This document shows, piece after piece, positions 1-5,305 of a stretch of DNA of 5,305 nucleotides (the first letter of the stretch is position 1; each line of letters opens with the position of its first letter). Source of the DNA: Gammaproteobacteria bacterium (GTDB lineage Bacteria; Pseudomonadota; Gammaproteobacteria; Pseudomonadales; Azotimanducaceae); assembly GCA_009839405.1 (NCBI GenBank), contig VXPR01000563.1, positions 1-5,305 on the forward strand. The letters run 5' to 3'. A program made the translations under genes and the position numbers. The notes under the pieces are model-generated. The model was not told the origin of the DNA and made no database searches. It saw only the letters and a list, made by a program, of their open reading frames with translations.

Positions 1-55
1 GCGGGGGCTACACCGCGGGCGGGGGGGTGTTTGGCGGGGGGCGGGGGCCGCGGGC
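1..55 (+). other. G-rich low-complexity stretch at window edge
   Basis: Guanine runs at 3-7, 17-19, 21-27, 36-41 and 43-47, separated mostly by single C or short spacers. By pattern this meets a G-quadruplex motif on the plus strand. The same bases would encode a Gly/Arg-rich peptide inside the ParC pinwheel, which is unexpected for the family. A degraded read or contig end is as likely as a real structured element. Confidence 0.5.
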
Positions 56-197
56 CCGCCTGATCGTCTTCGCCGGCGAGCGCCACCTGACGCTCAAGGC
101 ATCGAGCCTCGAAGCCTACGCCGGCGAACGCGCCCGCATGGGCAAGCTGCTGCCCCGCGGCTTTCGCCGGGTGGACTCGCTCGGCACGTCCGACTGA
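3..197 (+). CDS. parC: DNA topoisomerase IV subunit A, C-terminal end (partial)
   Basis: Open frame entering from the left edge and ending at TGA 195-197. The readable C-terminus runs from about position 57 and contains RLIVFAGERHLTLK and then ERARMGKLLPRGFRRVD, the tail expected for the last blade of the ParC C-terminal beta-pinwheel in gammaproteobacteria. ParC with ParE forms topoisomerase IV, which decatenates daughter chromosomes; the pinwheel binds and bends DNA, while the catalytic tyrosine domain lies upstream and is not in the window. The first ~18 codons read as Gly/Arg-rich low complexity (GGYTAGGGVFGGGRGP), which does not look like pinwheel sequence and may come from base-calling errors in G runs. 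GyrA is the alternative, but the short basic PRGF-x-RVD ending favours ParC. The following gene is convergent. Confidence 0.72.
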   Translation, partial: GGYTAGGGVFGGGRGPRARLIVFAGERHLTLKASSLEAYAGERARMGKLLPRGFRRVDSLGTSD

Positions 198-268
198 CGG
201 GCATGCGGCGTGAGCCGGGCTGCCGGCCCAGACCATTCACGAGTGGGCGCAGCGAGCCGACAGGACGT
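198..268. other. Convergent intergenic spacer, parC / membrane-protein gene
   Basis: A 71-bp gap between two facing stop codons. The only structure seen is a short GC hairpin: GCCGG 214-218, loop 219-222, CCGGC 223-227. No T-run follows it on either strand, so it is not a convincing intrinsic terminator. No small gene was seen. Confidence 0.4.
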
Positions 269-1393
269 TTAGGCCGGCACCGGTCTCTGCGCAGCCTTGA
301 CCTGCTCATCGAGAACCGTGCGGTACGCGCCAGCAGCCCCGCGGACAATCCGGCAAGGTGCAAGCGTGACGGATAGCGTCTGCGTAGCCACCGTGTCCAA
401 CGGCGCGAGCTGCAATCGCTCCGGTCGCTCGATGGCGCGATGTGCAGCGTTGCCGATGGCAAGTTCGCCAGAAGGCGCAAGTGCCGAGAGCAGGATCGCG
501 TCGCGCGTCTGCGCCGCATCCGCGAGTTCCTCGGCACCCGCATACCACGGTGCCACCGACAGCCCGTAGCGGAAAACCGGCGCCTCCCGCCCACCTCCGG
601 CGCGTCGCCGCATGGCCTCGAACAAGCCTTGGGTGAGCAAGGCGCCGCATACGGCCTCGAAGGCGCGATCCGGTTGCCCCGAGTCGTCAAACGCCAGCAC
701 GATGCCCGCCTCCGCGTGCTCCAAGGCGCGGCCGCCGTAGAGTCCCACCACCCGCTCGGCGATCTTCAATCCCTCGTCCAGCACCGCAGCGCGGCGCTCG
801 TAGGAGAGCACCGTGCGGTTGAACAGGTTCACGACCAACAGGAAGGAACCGATAGGAGTCGGCGCGTGTCGCTGCTTGCCTTCCCGCGCCAGCACGTAGC
901 AAATCGGCACGGTGACGAAAAAGGCGGCGAGCCACGCCGGCCAACTGGCCGCCACTGCGGCCGCGAGCGAAGGCCGAAACCGTGCCGGCTCCAACACCAC
1001 GTGCACATGACCGGCGACCGTGTCCCCCACCGTGATGGGGCCGACCCAAACCTGCCCGTTGTCGCCAACGCCGGTGTCGCCAGCGGCGGCGAGCAGGCGG
1101 TCGTCCACCGAATGGATCGTGATGCGGCGCACTTCGTCGAAGGTGGCCATGCGGTTGGCAAGGGTGCCGAGACCGATGCTGTCCTGCTGCAGCAGCGGCT
1201 CAGCGGCAAGCAACGCCACTTGCCGAGACATCGTCTCACCGAAGCGCACCATTTCGCCTTGGCTGCGCACCGAACCCAAGTGCCATGCCACCGCGGCCGC
1301 GACGCCAGCCAAGACGAAGCCCAGCACTCCCGCGAGCACAGCCTGCACGGGTGGTGTCGCGCGCAGTCGCAACGCCGCCGCCAATGACGCCAA
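269..1393 (-). CDS. AhpA/YtjB (SMP)-like two-TM membrane protein with cyclase-like cytoplasmic region
   Basis: Predicted 374-aa inner-membrane protein of unproven function. With TTG 1393-1391 as residue 1, membrane segment 1 is about residues 16-36 (VLAGVLGFVLAGVAAAVAW). A periplasmic stretch of ~105 residues follows (MSRQVALLAAEPLLQQDSIG, then TFDEVRRITIHSVDDRLLA), with the pattern of the SMP/AhpA/YtjB family; segment 2 is about 145-169. The rest is cytoplasmic: GLYGGRALEHAEAGIVLAF (217-235), FRYGLSVAP (274-282) and SALAPSGELAIGNAAHRAI (303-321) are spaced like a class III nucleotide-cyclase fold. I see no metal-binding aspartates, so it is probably inactive; this part is inference. Start: the open frame runs to 1726, but residues upstream of 1393 translate repeat DNA, and a TATACT box at 1431-1436 and GGGAGG near 1411-1416 favour a start near 1393. 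TTG 1384 is an alternative. In Pseudomonas aeruginosa, from memory, an unnamed gene of this type lies near parC and serB. Confidence 0.7.
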   Translation of the reverse strand: MASLAAALRLRATPPVQAVLAGVLGFVLAGVAAAVAWHLGSVRSQGEMVRFGETMSRQVALLAAEPLLQQDSIGLGTLANRMATFDEVRRITIHSVDDRLLAAAGDTGVGDNGQVWVGPITVGDTVAGHVHVVLEPARFRPSLAAAVAASWPAWLAAFFVTVPICYVLAREGKQRHAPTPIGSFLLVVNLFNRTVLSYERRAAVLDEGLKIAERVVGLYGGRALEHAEAGIVLAFDDSGQPDRAFEAVCGALLTQGLFEAMRRRAGGGREAPVFRYGLSVAPWYAGAEELADAAQTRDAILLSALAPSGELAIGNAAHRAIERPERLQLAPLDTVATQTLSVTLAPCRIVRGAAGAYRTVLDEQVKAAQRPVPA

Positions 1394-1403
1394 GGTGGAG
1401 ATT

Positions 1404-1416
1404 GGGAGACCCTCCC
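1404..1416 (-). promoter_or_regulatory. Leader hairpin overlapping the ribosome-binding site
   Basis: GGGAG 1404-1408 and CTCCC 1412-1416 form a perfect 5-bp stem with a 3-nt loop. Read on the minus strand, the upstream arm contains the only good Shine-Dalgarno match (GGGAGG) ahead of the membrane-protein gene. That match lies ~16 nt from TTG 1393, which is long, and 8 nt from an in-frame ATC at 1402-1400. The hairpin could mask the ribosome-binding site. Confidence 0.35.
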
Positions 1417-1430
1417 GAAACCAACTGCAG

Positions 1431-1436
1431 AGTATA
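1431..1436 (-). promoter_or_regulatory. Candidate -10 box for the membrane-protein gene
   Basis: The minus strand reads TATACT, five of six bases of the sigma70 -10 consensus. The hexamer 17 bp further upstream (CCATAC) is a poor -35. If used, transcription would begin near 1424, giving a leader of ~30 nt before TTG 1393. This argues that the longer open frame reaching 1726 is not translated. Confidence 0.35.
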
Positions 1437-1568
1437 AATCTGTGGCAGAAGGCGTATGGGCTGCGACAGGTGGGAATGGCAGGAGGAGAGTGCGCGGAGG
1501 GGAGGCACGTGGACTCACTCGGACTTGCCCGTGTCGACGCTCCCTCTCGGCGCGGCGCTTTCCTAGTC

Positions 1569-1616
1569 ACTCCCCACTCGCGGGGAGTCGAGAAAGGCCG
1601 TCCCCGGCCTTTCTCG
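1569..1616. repeat. Left-arm double palindrome
   Basis: Palindrome A: ACTCCCC 1569-1575, loop 1576-1581, GGGGAGT 1582-1588. It abuts palindrome B: CGAGAAAGGCCG 1589-1600, loop TCCC 1601-1604, CGGCCTTTCTCG 1605-1616, a perfect 12-bp stem. B read alone could stall polymerase, but no T-run follows it in either direction. Confidence 0.8.
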
Positions 1617-1626
1617 GTGGGGGGCT

Positions 1627-1761
1627 TGCCGCGAACCGGGCAAGGACTCTCATCTGGCAGCTTTCCGTTGCCATTGACAAGCTGGGCGAGGGCTCTTTCC
1701 TGCGGCCGCCTGTTGCTGTCTTGCAAGGGGGGGTTGCATGGGTCGGTCGGGAATCCCGGCT
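1627..1761. other. Spacer between the inverted arms
   Basis: 135 bp between the repeat arms. It holds no supported gene: the open frames crossing it are low-complexity and run through both arms. A TTGACA-like TTGACAAG occurs at 1674-1681, but no good -10 was seen about 17 bp downstream of it. Confidence 0.4.
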
Positions 1762-1772
1762 AGCCCCCACTC

Positions 1773-1821
1773 CGAGAAAGGCCGAGGACGGCCTTTCTCG
1801 ACTCCCCCGCGAGGGGGGAGT
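1773..1821. repeat. Right-arm double palindrome (inverted copy)
   Basis: CGAGAAAGGCCG 1773-1784, loop AGGA 1785-1788, CGGCCTTTCTCG 1789-1800, then ACTCCCCC 1801-1808, loop 1809-1813, GGGGGAGT 1814-1821. The 12-bp stem is identical to that of the left arm; differences fall in loops or run lengths, as expected when base pairing is preserved. Confidence 0.8.
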
Positions 1822-1877
1822 GACAGGAAAGTGCGCTTGGCGAGAGGCGACTTGCCCTCCGCAAAAGCTTCGTCGGG

Positions 1878-1883
1878 TAAGCT
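1878..1883 (+). promoter_or_regulatory. Candidate -10 of hemB, implying a very short leader
   Basis: TAAGCT ends six bases before the hemB ATG. A TTGCCC at 1852-1857 would be the -35, but the 20-bp spacing is too long. If this -10 is used the transcript would start at or within a base or two of the ATG, giving a leaderless mRNA, consistent with the lack of a Shine-Dalgarno sequence before hemB. The match is weak. Confidence 0.25.
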
Positions 1884-1889
1884 AGCCCC

Positions 1890-2876
1890 ATGAGCTTCCC
1901 CGACGTTCGCATGAGGCGCAATCGCAAGAGCGATTTCGCCCGCCGGCTGGTGCGCGAGACCACCTTGACGGTGGACGATCTCATCTATCCCATGTTCGTG
2001 GTGGAAGGCACATCGGCACGCCAGCCGGTGGCGTCGATGCCCGGCATCGAACGGCTCAGCATCGATGAGCTCGTGGCGGATGCGAGGCAGTGCGTCGATC
2101 TCGGCATCCCGGCAGTGGCGGTGTTTCCACATGTCGATGACGCGCTGCGTACGCCGGACGGGATGGAAGCGGTGAATGCCGACGGCTTGGTTCCACGCGC
2201 CGTGGCGGCGGTGAAGGCAGCGTGCCCGGAGCTCGGCGTGATCACCGACGCGGCGCTGGATCCCTACACCAGCCACGGCCACGACGGCGTGCTCGACGCA
2301 GACCACTATGTACTGAACGACCGCACCGTCGAGATTCTGGTGCAGCAGGCGCTGGTGTGTGCCGAAGCGGGGGCGGACATGATCGCGCCTTCGGACATGA
2401 TGGACGGCCGCGTCGGCGCCATCCGCGAAGCACTCGAGGAGGCAGGCTTCGTCAACACGCAGATCCTTGCGTACTCCGCCAAGTACGCCTCCGGCTTCTA
2501 CGGCCCCTTCCGCGACGCCGTGGGTTCCGCCGCCACCCTCGGCCAGGGTGACAAGATGACCTACCAGATGGACCCTGCCAACGCCGACGAGGCGCTGCGC
2601 GAGATTGCCCTCGACCTCGACGAGGGCGCGGACATGGTGATGGTGAAGCCGGGGATGCCATATCTAGACATCGTTACGCGTGTCAAGGAAGCCTTTGGCG
2701 CACCCACCTTCGTCTATCAGGTGAGTGGCGAGTACTCCATGCTCATGGCGGCCATCGAGCGCGGCTGGCTTGAAGAGCGCACCATCGTCGAGGCGCTCAC
2801 CTGCATTCGCCGCGCCGGCGCCGACGCCATCCTCACCTATTTCGCCAAGCGAATCGCGCCTTTGCTCAGGCGTTGA
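1890..2876 (+). CDS. hemB: Delta-aminolevulinic acid dehydratase (porphobilinogen synthase), Mg-type
   Basis: 328 aa, full length for the family. The cytosolic enzyme condenses two 5-aminolevulinate molecules into porphobilinogen, the first common step to haem and other tetrapyrroles. Visible signatures: ITDAALDPYTSHGHDG (118-133), APSDMMDGRVGAIREAL (166-182), ILAYSAKYASGFYGPFRDA with Schiff-base lysine K198 (192-210), MVKPGMPYLDI with the second active-site lysine K253 (251-261), and YQVSGEYSM (276-284). The zinc-enzyme cysteine triad is absent: the equivalent positions are A122, D124 and D132, the Asp-type arrangement known from the Mg-dependent Pseudomonas enzyme. Start: an in-frame TAA at 1878-1880 leaves ATG 1890 as the earliest start, and the following residues (RMRRNRKSDFARRLVRE) match the family N-terminus. 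No clear Shine-Dalgarno precedes it. It is divergent from the membrane-protein gene and lies 79 bp before trxA. Confidence 0.97.
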   Translation: MSFPDVRMRRNRKSDFARRLVRETTLTVDDLIYPMFVVEGTSARQPVASMPGIERLSIDELVADARQCVDLGIPAVAVFPHVDDALRTPDGMEAVNADGLVPRAVAAVKAACPELGVITDAALDPYTSHGHDGVLDADHYVLNDRTVEILVQQALVCAEAGADMIAPSDMMDGRVGAIREALEEAGFVNTQILAYSAKYASGFYGPFRDAVGSAATLGQGDKMTYQMDPANADEALREIALDLDEGADMVMVKPGMPYLDIVTRVKEAFGAPTFVYQVSGEYSMLMAAIERGWLEERTIVEALTCIRRAGADAILTYFAKRIAPLLRR

Positions 2877-2878
2877 TC

Positions 2879-2884
2879 TACAAT
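2879..2884 (+). promoter_or_regulatory. Candidate -10 box of trxA
   Basis: TACAAT begins two bases after the hemB stop and is five of six to the sigma70 -10 consensus. No good -35 lies 16-18 bp upstream, inside the hemB end. A start near 2891 would give trxA a leader of ~65 nt containing the stem-loop at 2904-2930. Confidence 0.35.
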
Positions 2885-2903
2885 CGTCCGGTTCACTTCC
2901 ACG

Positions 2904-2930
2904 GGGCGGCATGCGCTTAGGCGCCCGCCC
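2904..2930 (+). promoter_or_regulatory. Stem-loop in the trxA leader
   Basis: GGGCGG 2904-2909 pairs with CCGCCC 2925-2930; inside, after a 3-nt bulge, GCGC 2913-2916 pairs with GCGC 2921-2924 around a TTAG tetraloop. No T-run follows, so it is not a standard terminator. It could be a leader structure for trxA or a 3' stabiliser of hemB mRNA. Confidence 0.45.
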
Positions 2931-2945
2931 ATCGACGCCCAAGGC

Positions 2946-2950
2946 AGGAG
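2946..2950 (+). promoter_or_regulatory. Ribosome-binding site deciding the trxA start
   Basis: AGGAG, five bases before ATG 2956. It fixes the trxA start, since the open frame itself continues back to 2725 through the end of hemB in another frame. Confidence 0.8.
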
Positions 2951-2955
2951 ACTTC

Positions 2956-3282
2956 ATGTCCGCAAACATCGAACACGTCACCGACGACAGCTGGGAAGAC
3001 AAGGTGCTCGGCGCCGACAAGCCCGTGCTCGTCGACTACTGGGCCGAATGGTGCGGCCCCTGCAAGATGATCGCTCCGATCCTGGAGGAGATCGCCGACG
3101 AGTACTCCGGTCGCCTGCAGGTGTGCAAGCTCGACATCGACTCCAACATGCAAACGCCGCCCAAGTACGGCATTCGCGGCATCCCGACGCTGATGCTGTT
3201 CAAGAACGGCGAAGTGGAAGCCACCAAAGTCGGCGCCCTGTCGAAGTCCCAACTCGCCGCGTTCCTCGACAGCAACATCTGA
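2956..3282 (+). CDS. trxA: Thioredoxin 1
   Basis: 108 aa, the usual thioredoxin length. It is a cytosolic dithiol reductant for ribonucleotide reductase and other thiol enzymes, and is recharged by thioredoxin reductase. The active site WCGPC has cysteines at 33 and 36 (WAEWCGPCKMIAP, 29-41), the buried acid is D27, and the cis-proline is P77 in KYGIRGIPTLMLF (70-82). These match E. coli TrxA with a one-residue offset. One extra cysteine, C57 (LQVCKLDID), occupies a position where E. coli has alanine. A longer open frame begins at 2725, but that part overlaps hemB; the AGGAG site and family alignment set the start at 2956. It lies between hemB and a lipoprotein gene, with rho after that, so the common trxA-rho neighbourhood is kept with one gene inserted. 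Confidence 0.97.
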   Translation: MSANIEHVTDDSWEDKVLGADKPVLVDYWAEWCGPCKMIAPILEEIADEYSGRLQVCKLDIDSNMQTPPKYGIRGIPTLMLFKNGEVEATKVGALSKSQLAAFLDSNI

Positions 3283-3294
3283 CGCCCCCAAGCC

Positions 3295-3326
3295 GCGCGC
3301 CCTCGGTCCCCCTGGGGAGGGCGTGC
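3295..3326 (+). terminator. Stem-loop after trxA, possible terminator
   Basis: GCGCGCCCTC 3295-3304 pairs with GAGGGCGTGC 3317-3326 (10 bp with one G-U), enclosing a 12-nt loop, 12 nt after the trxA stop. There is no T-run downstream, so intrinsic termination would be weak; it may instead block 3' exonucleases. Confidence 0.45.
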
Positions 3327-3530
3327 CGCTCTCCACCGCTCGTGGCGAGCCACGGCCTCGTACGTGGCGACGACCATCTGGTTTCCCCCTCGGAACAGGC
3401 TGCGGCCATGGCGGCCGTACCACGCACGACCAACCGTGCCCTGGCGCCCCCGGCGGTGGCCAAACGGTGGGCGGAACTACCGAGCGGGCCTGGGGACAAA
3501 AGGGATATGGGACTGCACGCCGACGGAACG
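3327..3530. other. trxA-lipoprotein intergenic region, no gene seen
   Basis: About 200 bp. It holds a small hairpin, CGTGG 3341-3345 / CCACG 3350-3354 with a 4-nt loop, and a direct repeat CGTGGCGA at 3341-3348 and 3363-3370. The open frames crossing it lack recognisable protein content. No confident promoter for the lipoprotein gene was found. Confidence 0.4.
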
Positions 3531-3992
3531 ATGCTCACGATGAGAGTCGCACTGGTCCTGGTGCTTGGCGTGGCCGTGACCGGATGCGTAAGCCAGGGCC
3601 TCACTTGTGTAGGGGCGTCACCGTCCACGATCGAGTCGGGCAGGCAGATGCGGCTGGAGTGGAGCACGGATCCGGTTCCGAACGTCCAGATGGACGCGTT
3701 CAACCACCGCATAGGTGACGGGTGGACGGCCTATGTGGACGTTGCGGACGAACGCTTCCTGGTGGTGGTGCTTCAAGACACCATGTGGCCTCCCGAGCCG
3801 GGCGCCCGTCCGCAACGCTGGACCATGGCTCAGCACTTCGAGCTGAAGCGAGGGGCCGACGGCTACCGCCTCCACCATTGGGAATGGCCTGTGGGGCCGC
3901 CCGCCTCGCAGGCGGCGCACAAAGCCCGAACGGAAGGGTACCAGCCGATGCCGGAGAAGCCGGGCGAGAGCCACATCTGGCGCTGCAGCTGA
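3531..3992 (+). CDS. Small lipoprotein of unknown function
   Basis: Not recognised. The 153-aa product begins with a lipoprotein signal peptide: MLTMR, a hydrophobic run VALVLVLGVA and the lipobox VTGC, giving lipidated C19. Position +2 is Val, not Asp, so the outer membrane is the likely destination. The mature part (~135 aa) is polar and aromatic-rich, with GDGWTAYVDVADERFLVVVL (about 64-83), RWTMAQHFELKRGADGYRLH (about 97-116) and a Pro-rich tail ending WRCS. Two further cysteines, C26 and the penultimate C152, could form a disulfide. The alternating hydrophobic pattern suggests a small beta-rich domain, which is inference. Starts at ATG 3507 (AGGG only 2 nt away), 3531 and 3540 are all in frame; 3531 follows GGAA closely and gives a normal signal length. 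It sits between trxA and rho. Confidence 0.7.
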   Translation: MLTMRVALVLVLGVAVTGCVSQGLTCVGASPSTIESGRQMRLEWSTDPVPNVQMDAFNHRIGDGWTAYVDVADERFLVVVLQDTMWPPEPGARPQRWTMAQHFELKRGADGYRLHHWEWPVGPPASQAAHKARTEGYQPMPEKPGESHIWRCS

Positions 3993-4092
3993 TTTGACCA
4001 GCAGACTCGCCTCGAAAAAAAGTGGTCGCCTGCGGGGTAAACTGCGCTTGGCAAGGCGGATGTCCTCGTCGTTCCTCGCCACATTTTGACCA

Positions 4093-4121
4093 TTGACATG
4101 CCCTCTCACGGGTGGCACATT
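4093..4121 (+). promoter_or_regulatory. Candidate rho promoter
   Basis: A perfect TTGACA (4093-4098) is followed after 17 bp by CACATT (4116-4121), which keeps three of six -10 bases. The preceding TTGACC at 4086-4091 makes a TTGAC tandem with 7-bp period. Predicted start near 4128, giving a leader of ~143 nt. Confidence 0.4.
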
Positions 4122-4160
4122 GTTCTTCGTTCGGCAGCGTCCACGCCGGGCGCTCCGTGA

Positions 4161-4230
4161 TCCAAGCCGCGCCAAACGCACGCCCAAACCCAAGTGCGAG
4201 GCGCAAGAAACCCTAAGCCCACCCCCGGCC
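4161..4230 (+). promoter_or_regulatory. C-rich, G-poor tract, candidate rut site
   Basis: I count 32 C and 15 G in these 70 bases on the transcribed sense, with A-rich spacers and few stable pairings, for example ACGCACGCCCAAACCCAAG. A C>G bubble of this length is the usual signature of a Rho-utilisation site. Its place in the rho leader suggests autoregulation; this is inference. Confidence 0.4.
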
Positions 4231-4253
4231 GCCGCTTGGCAGGCCGTCTCTTT
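4226..4253 (+). terminator. GC hairpin with pyrimidine tail in the rho leader, possible attenuator
   Basis: CGGCC 4226-4230 pairs with GGCCG 4242-4246, and GCC 4231-4233 with GGC 4238-4240, with a single bulged A (4241) and a GCTT loop. The next bases, TCTCTTT (4247-4253), form an imperfect T-rich tail. The hairpin ends 24 nt before the rho ATG. It resembles a weak intrinsic terminator. Confidence 0.4.
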
Positions 4254-4260
4254 GCGATAC

Positions 4261-4265
4261 AAGGG
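4261..4265 (+). promoter_or_regulatory. Ribosome-binding site of rho
   Basis: AAGGG five bases before ATG 4271, with normal spacing, supporting that start. Confidence 0.65.
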
Positions 4266-4270
4266 CATCC

Positions 4271-5305
<1,035 letters not shown>

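Larger units (their letters stand above)
1544..1846. repeat. Inverted-repeat element (two ~85-bp arms), MITE- or REP-like
   Basis: Two copies of one sequence face each other: left arm 1544-1626, right arm 1762-1846, separated by 135 bp of unique DNA. In the core (1566-1617 against the reverse complement of 1772-1824) I count 50 matches in 53 columns: two substitutions and one single-base gap. Similarity continues outward more loosely through CTTTCCT to CTCTCG (1544-1549, and its complement 1841-1846), and inward through GTGGGGG-CT. Each arm carries two palindromes, a C/G-run hairpin and a 12-bp perfect hairpin. I saw no transposase and no open frame with recognisable coding content inside. 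A non-autonomous mobile element, or a pair of dispersed REP-like palindromic units in head-to-head orientation, would both fit. No clear target-site duplication was found. Confidence 0.75.
3993..4270. promoter_or_regulatory. rho upstream and leader region
   Basis: 278 bp without a gene. The first ~90 bp hold nothing definite except a run of seven A (4015-4021). From 4086 on there are a consensus -35, a C-rich tract, a GC hairpin with a pyrimidine tail and a ribosome-binding site, each listed separately. In E. coli rho has a long leader where Rho terminates its own transcription; the layout here would suit the same control. Confidence 0.5.

Noticed and set aside
440..1387. 315-codon plus-strand open frame
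   Set aside because: Antisense shadow of the membrane-protein gene; Arg/His-rich with no recognisable domain, while the minus frame has clear membrane segments.
1589..1616. 12-bp hairpins of the repeat as intrinsic terminators
   Set aside because: They lie upstream of both divergent genes and no T-run follows on either strand.
1394..1726. N-terminal extension of the membrane-protein frame up to ATG 1726
   Set aside because: It translates the left repeat arm and low-complexity DNA, and a likely promoter lies inside it at 1431-1436.
1020..2306. Overlapping open frames across the divergent intergenic region on both strands
   Set aside because: They run through the palindromes without family-like content and conflict with hemB or the membrane-protein gene.
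2725..2955. 77-codon extension of trxA into hemB
   Set aside because: It overlaps hemB in another frame, and the AGGAG site and family length place the start at 2956.
3994..4043. TTGACC at 3994-3999, seven A at 4015-4021 and TAAACT at 4038-4043 as an earlier rho promoter or minus-strand terminator
   Set aside because: Spacing does not pair the hexamers as a promoter, and no stable stem precedes the T-run on the minus strand.
1832..4052. Shared TGCGCTTGGC at 1832-1841 and 4043-4052
   Set aside because: A single 10-bp match with only loose similarity beyond it; may be chance in GC-rich DNA.

Overview
The window is GC-rich bacterial chromosome. It looks like housekeeping DNA from a gammaproteobacterium or a close relative: the pieces recognised are a ParC C-terminus, an AhpA/YtjB-like membrane protein, HemB of the magnesium (Asp) type, thioredoxin and Rho. 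Rho and thioredoxin follow the Escherichia coli and Pseudomonas proteins closely; Rho keeps E. coli residue numbering through the ATPase core. The species cannot be named from this sequence. No phage, transposase, CRISPR array, tRNA or rRNA was seen.

Layout. (1) 1-197, plus strand: the last codons of a type IIA topoisomerase subunit A, probably parC. Its first ~55 bases are an unusual G-rich stretch that may be a poor-quality sequence end. (2) 269-1393, minus strand, convergent with parC: a two-membrane-segment protein with an AhpA/YtjB (SMP)-like periplasmic part and a cytoplasmic part resembling a degenerate class III cyclase fold, probably starting at TTG. (3) 1394-1889: a 496-bp divergent intergenic region. 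Most of it is a pair of inverted ~85-bp repeat arms, each holding two strong palindromes. (4) 1890-2876 hemB, 2956-3282 trxA, 3531-3992 a small unrecognised lipoprotein and 4271 to the window end rho (incomplete), all on the plus strand.

How the genes relate. hemB makes porphobilinogen for haem, trxA provides cytosolic disulfide reduction and rho terminates transcription. They share no pathway, but trxA and rho are neighbours in many Proteobacteria. Here a lipoprotein gene sits between them. Each gap in this plus-strand run holds a candidate control element: a stem-loop in the trxA leader, a stem-loop after trxA, and a consensus -35, a C-rich G-poor tract and a GC hairpin with pyrimidine tail in the rho leader. 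The last set fits the autogenous control known for rho in E. coli.

I see no convincing new multi-gene system. The observations most worth following are the inverted-repeat element between the divergent genes, the rho leader, the two-domain membrane protein and the lipoprotein.
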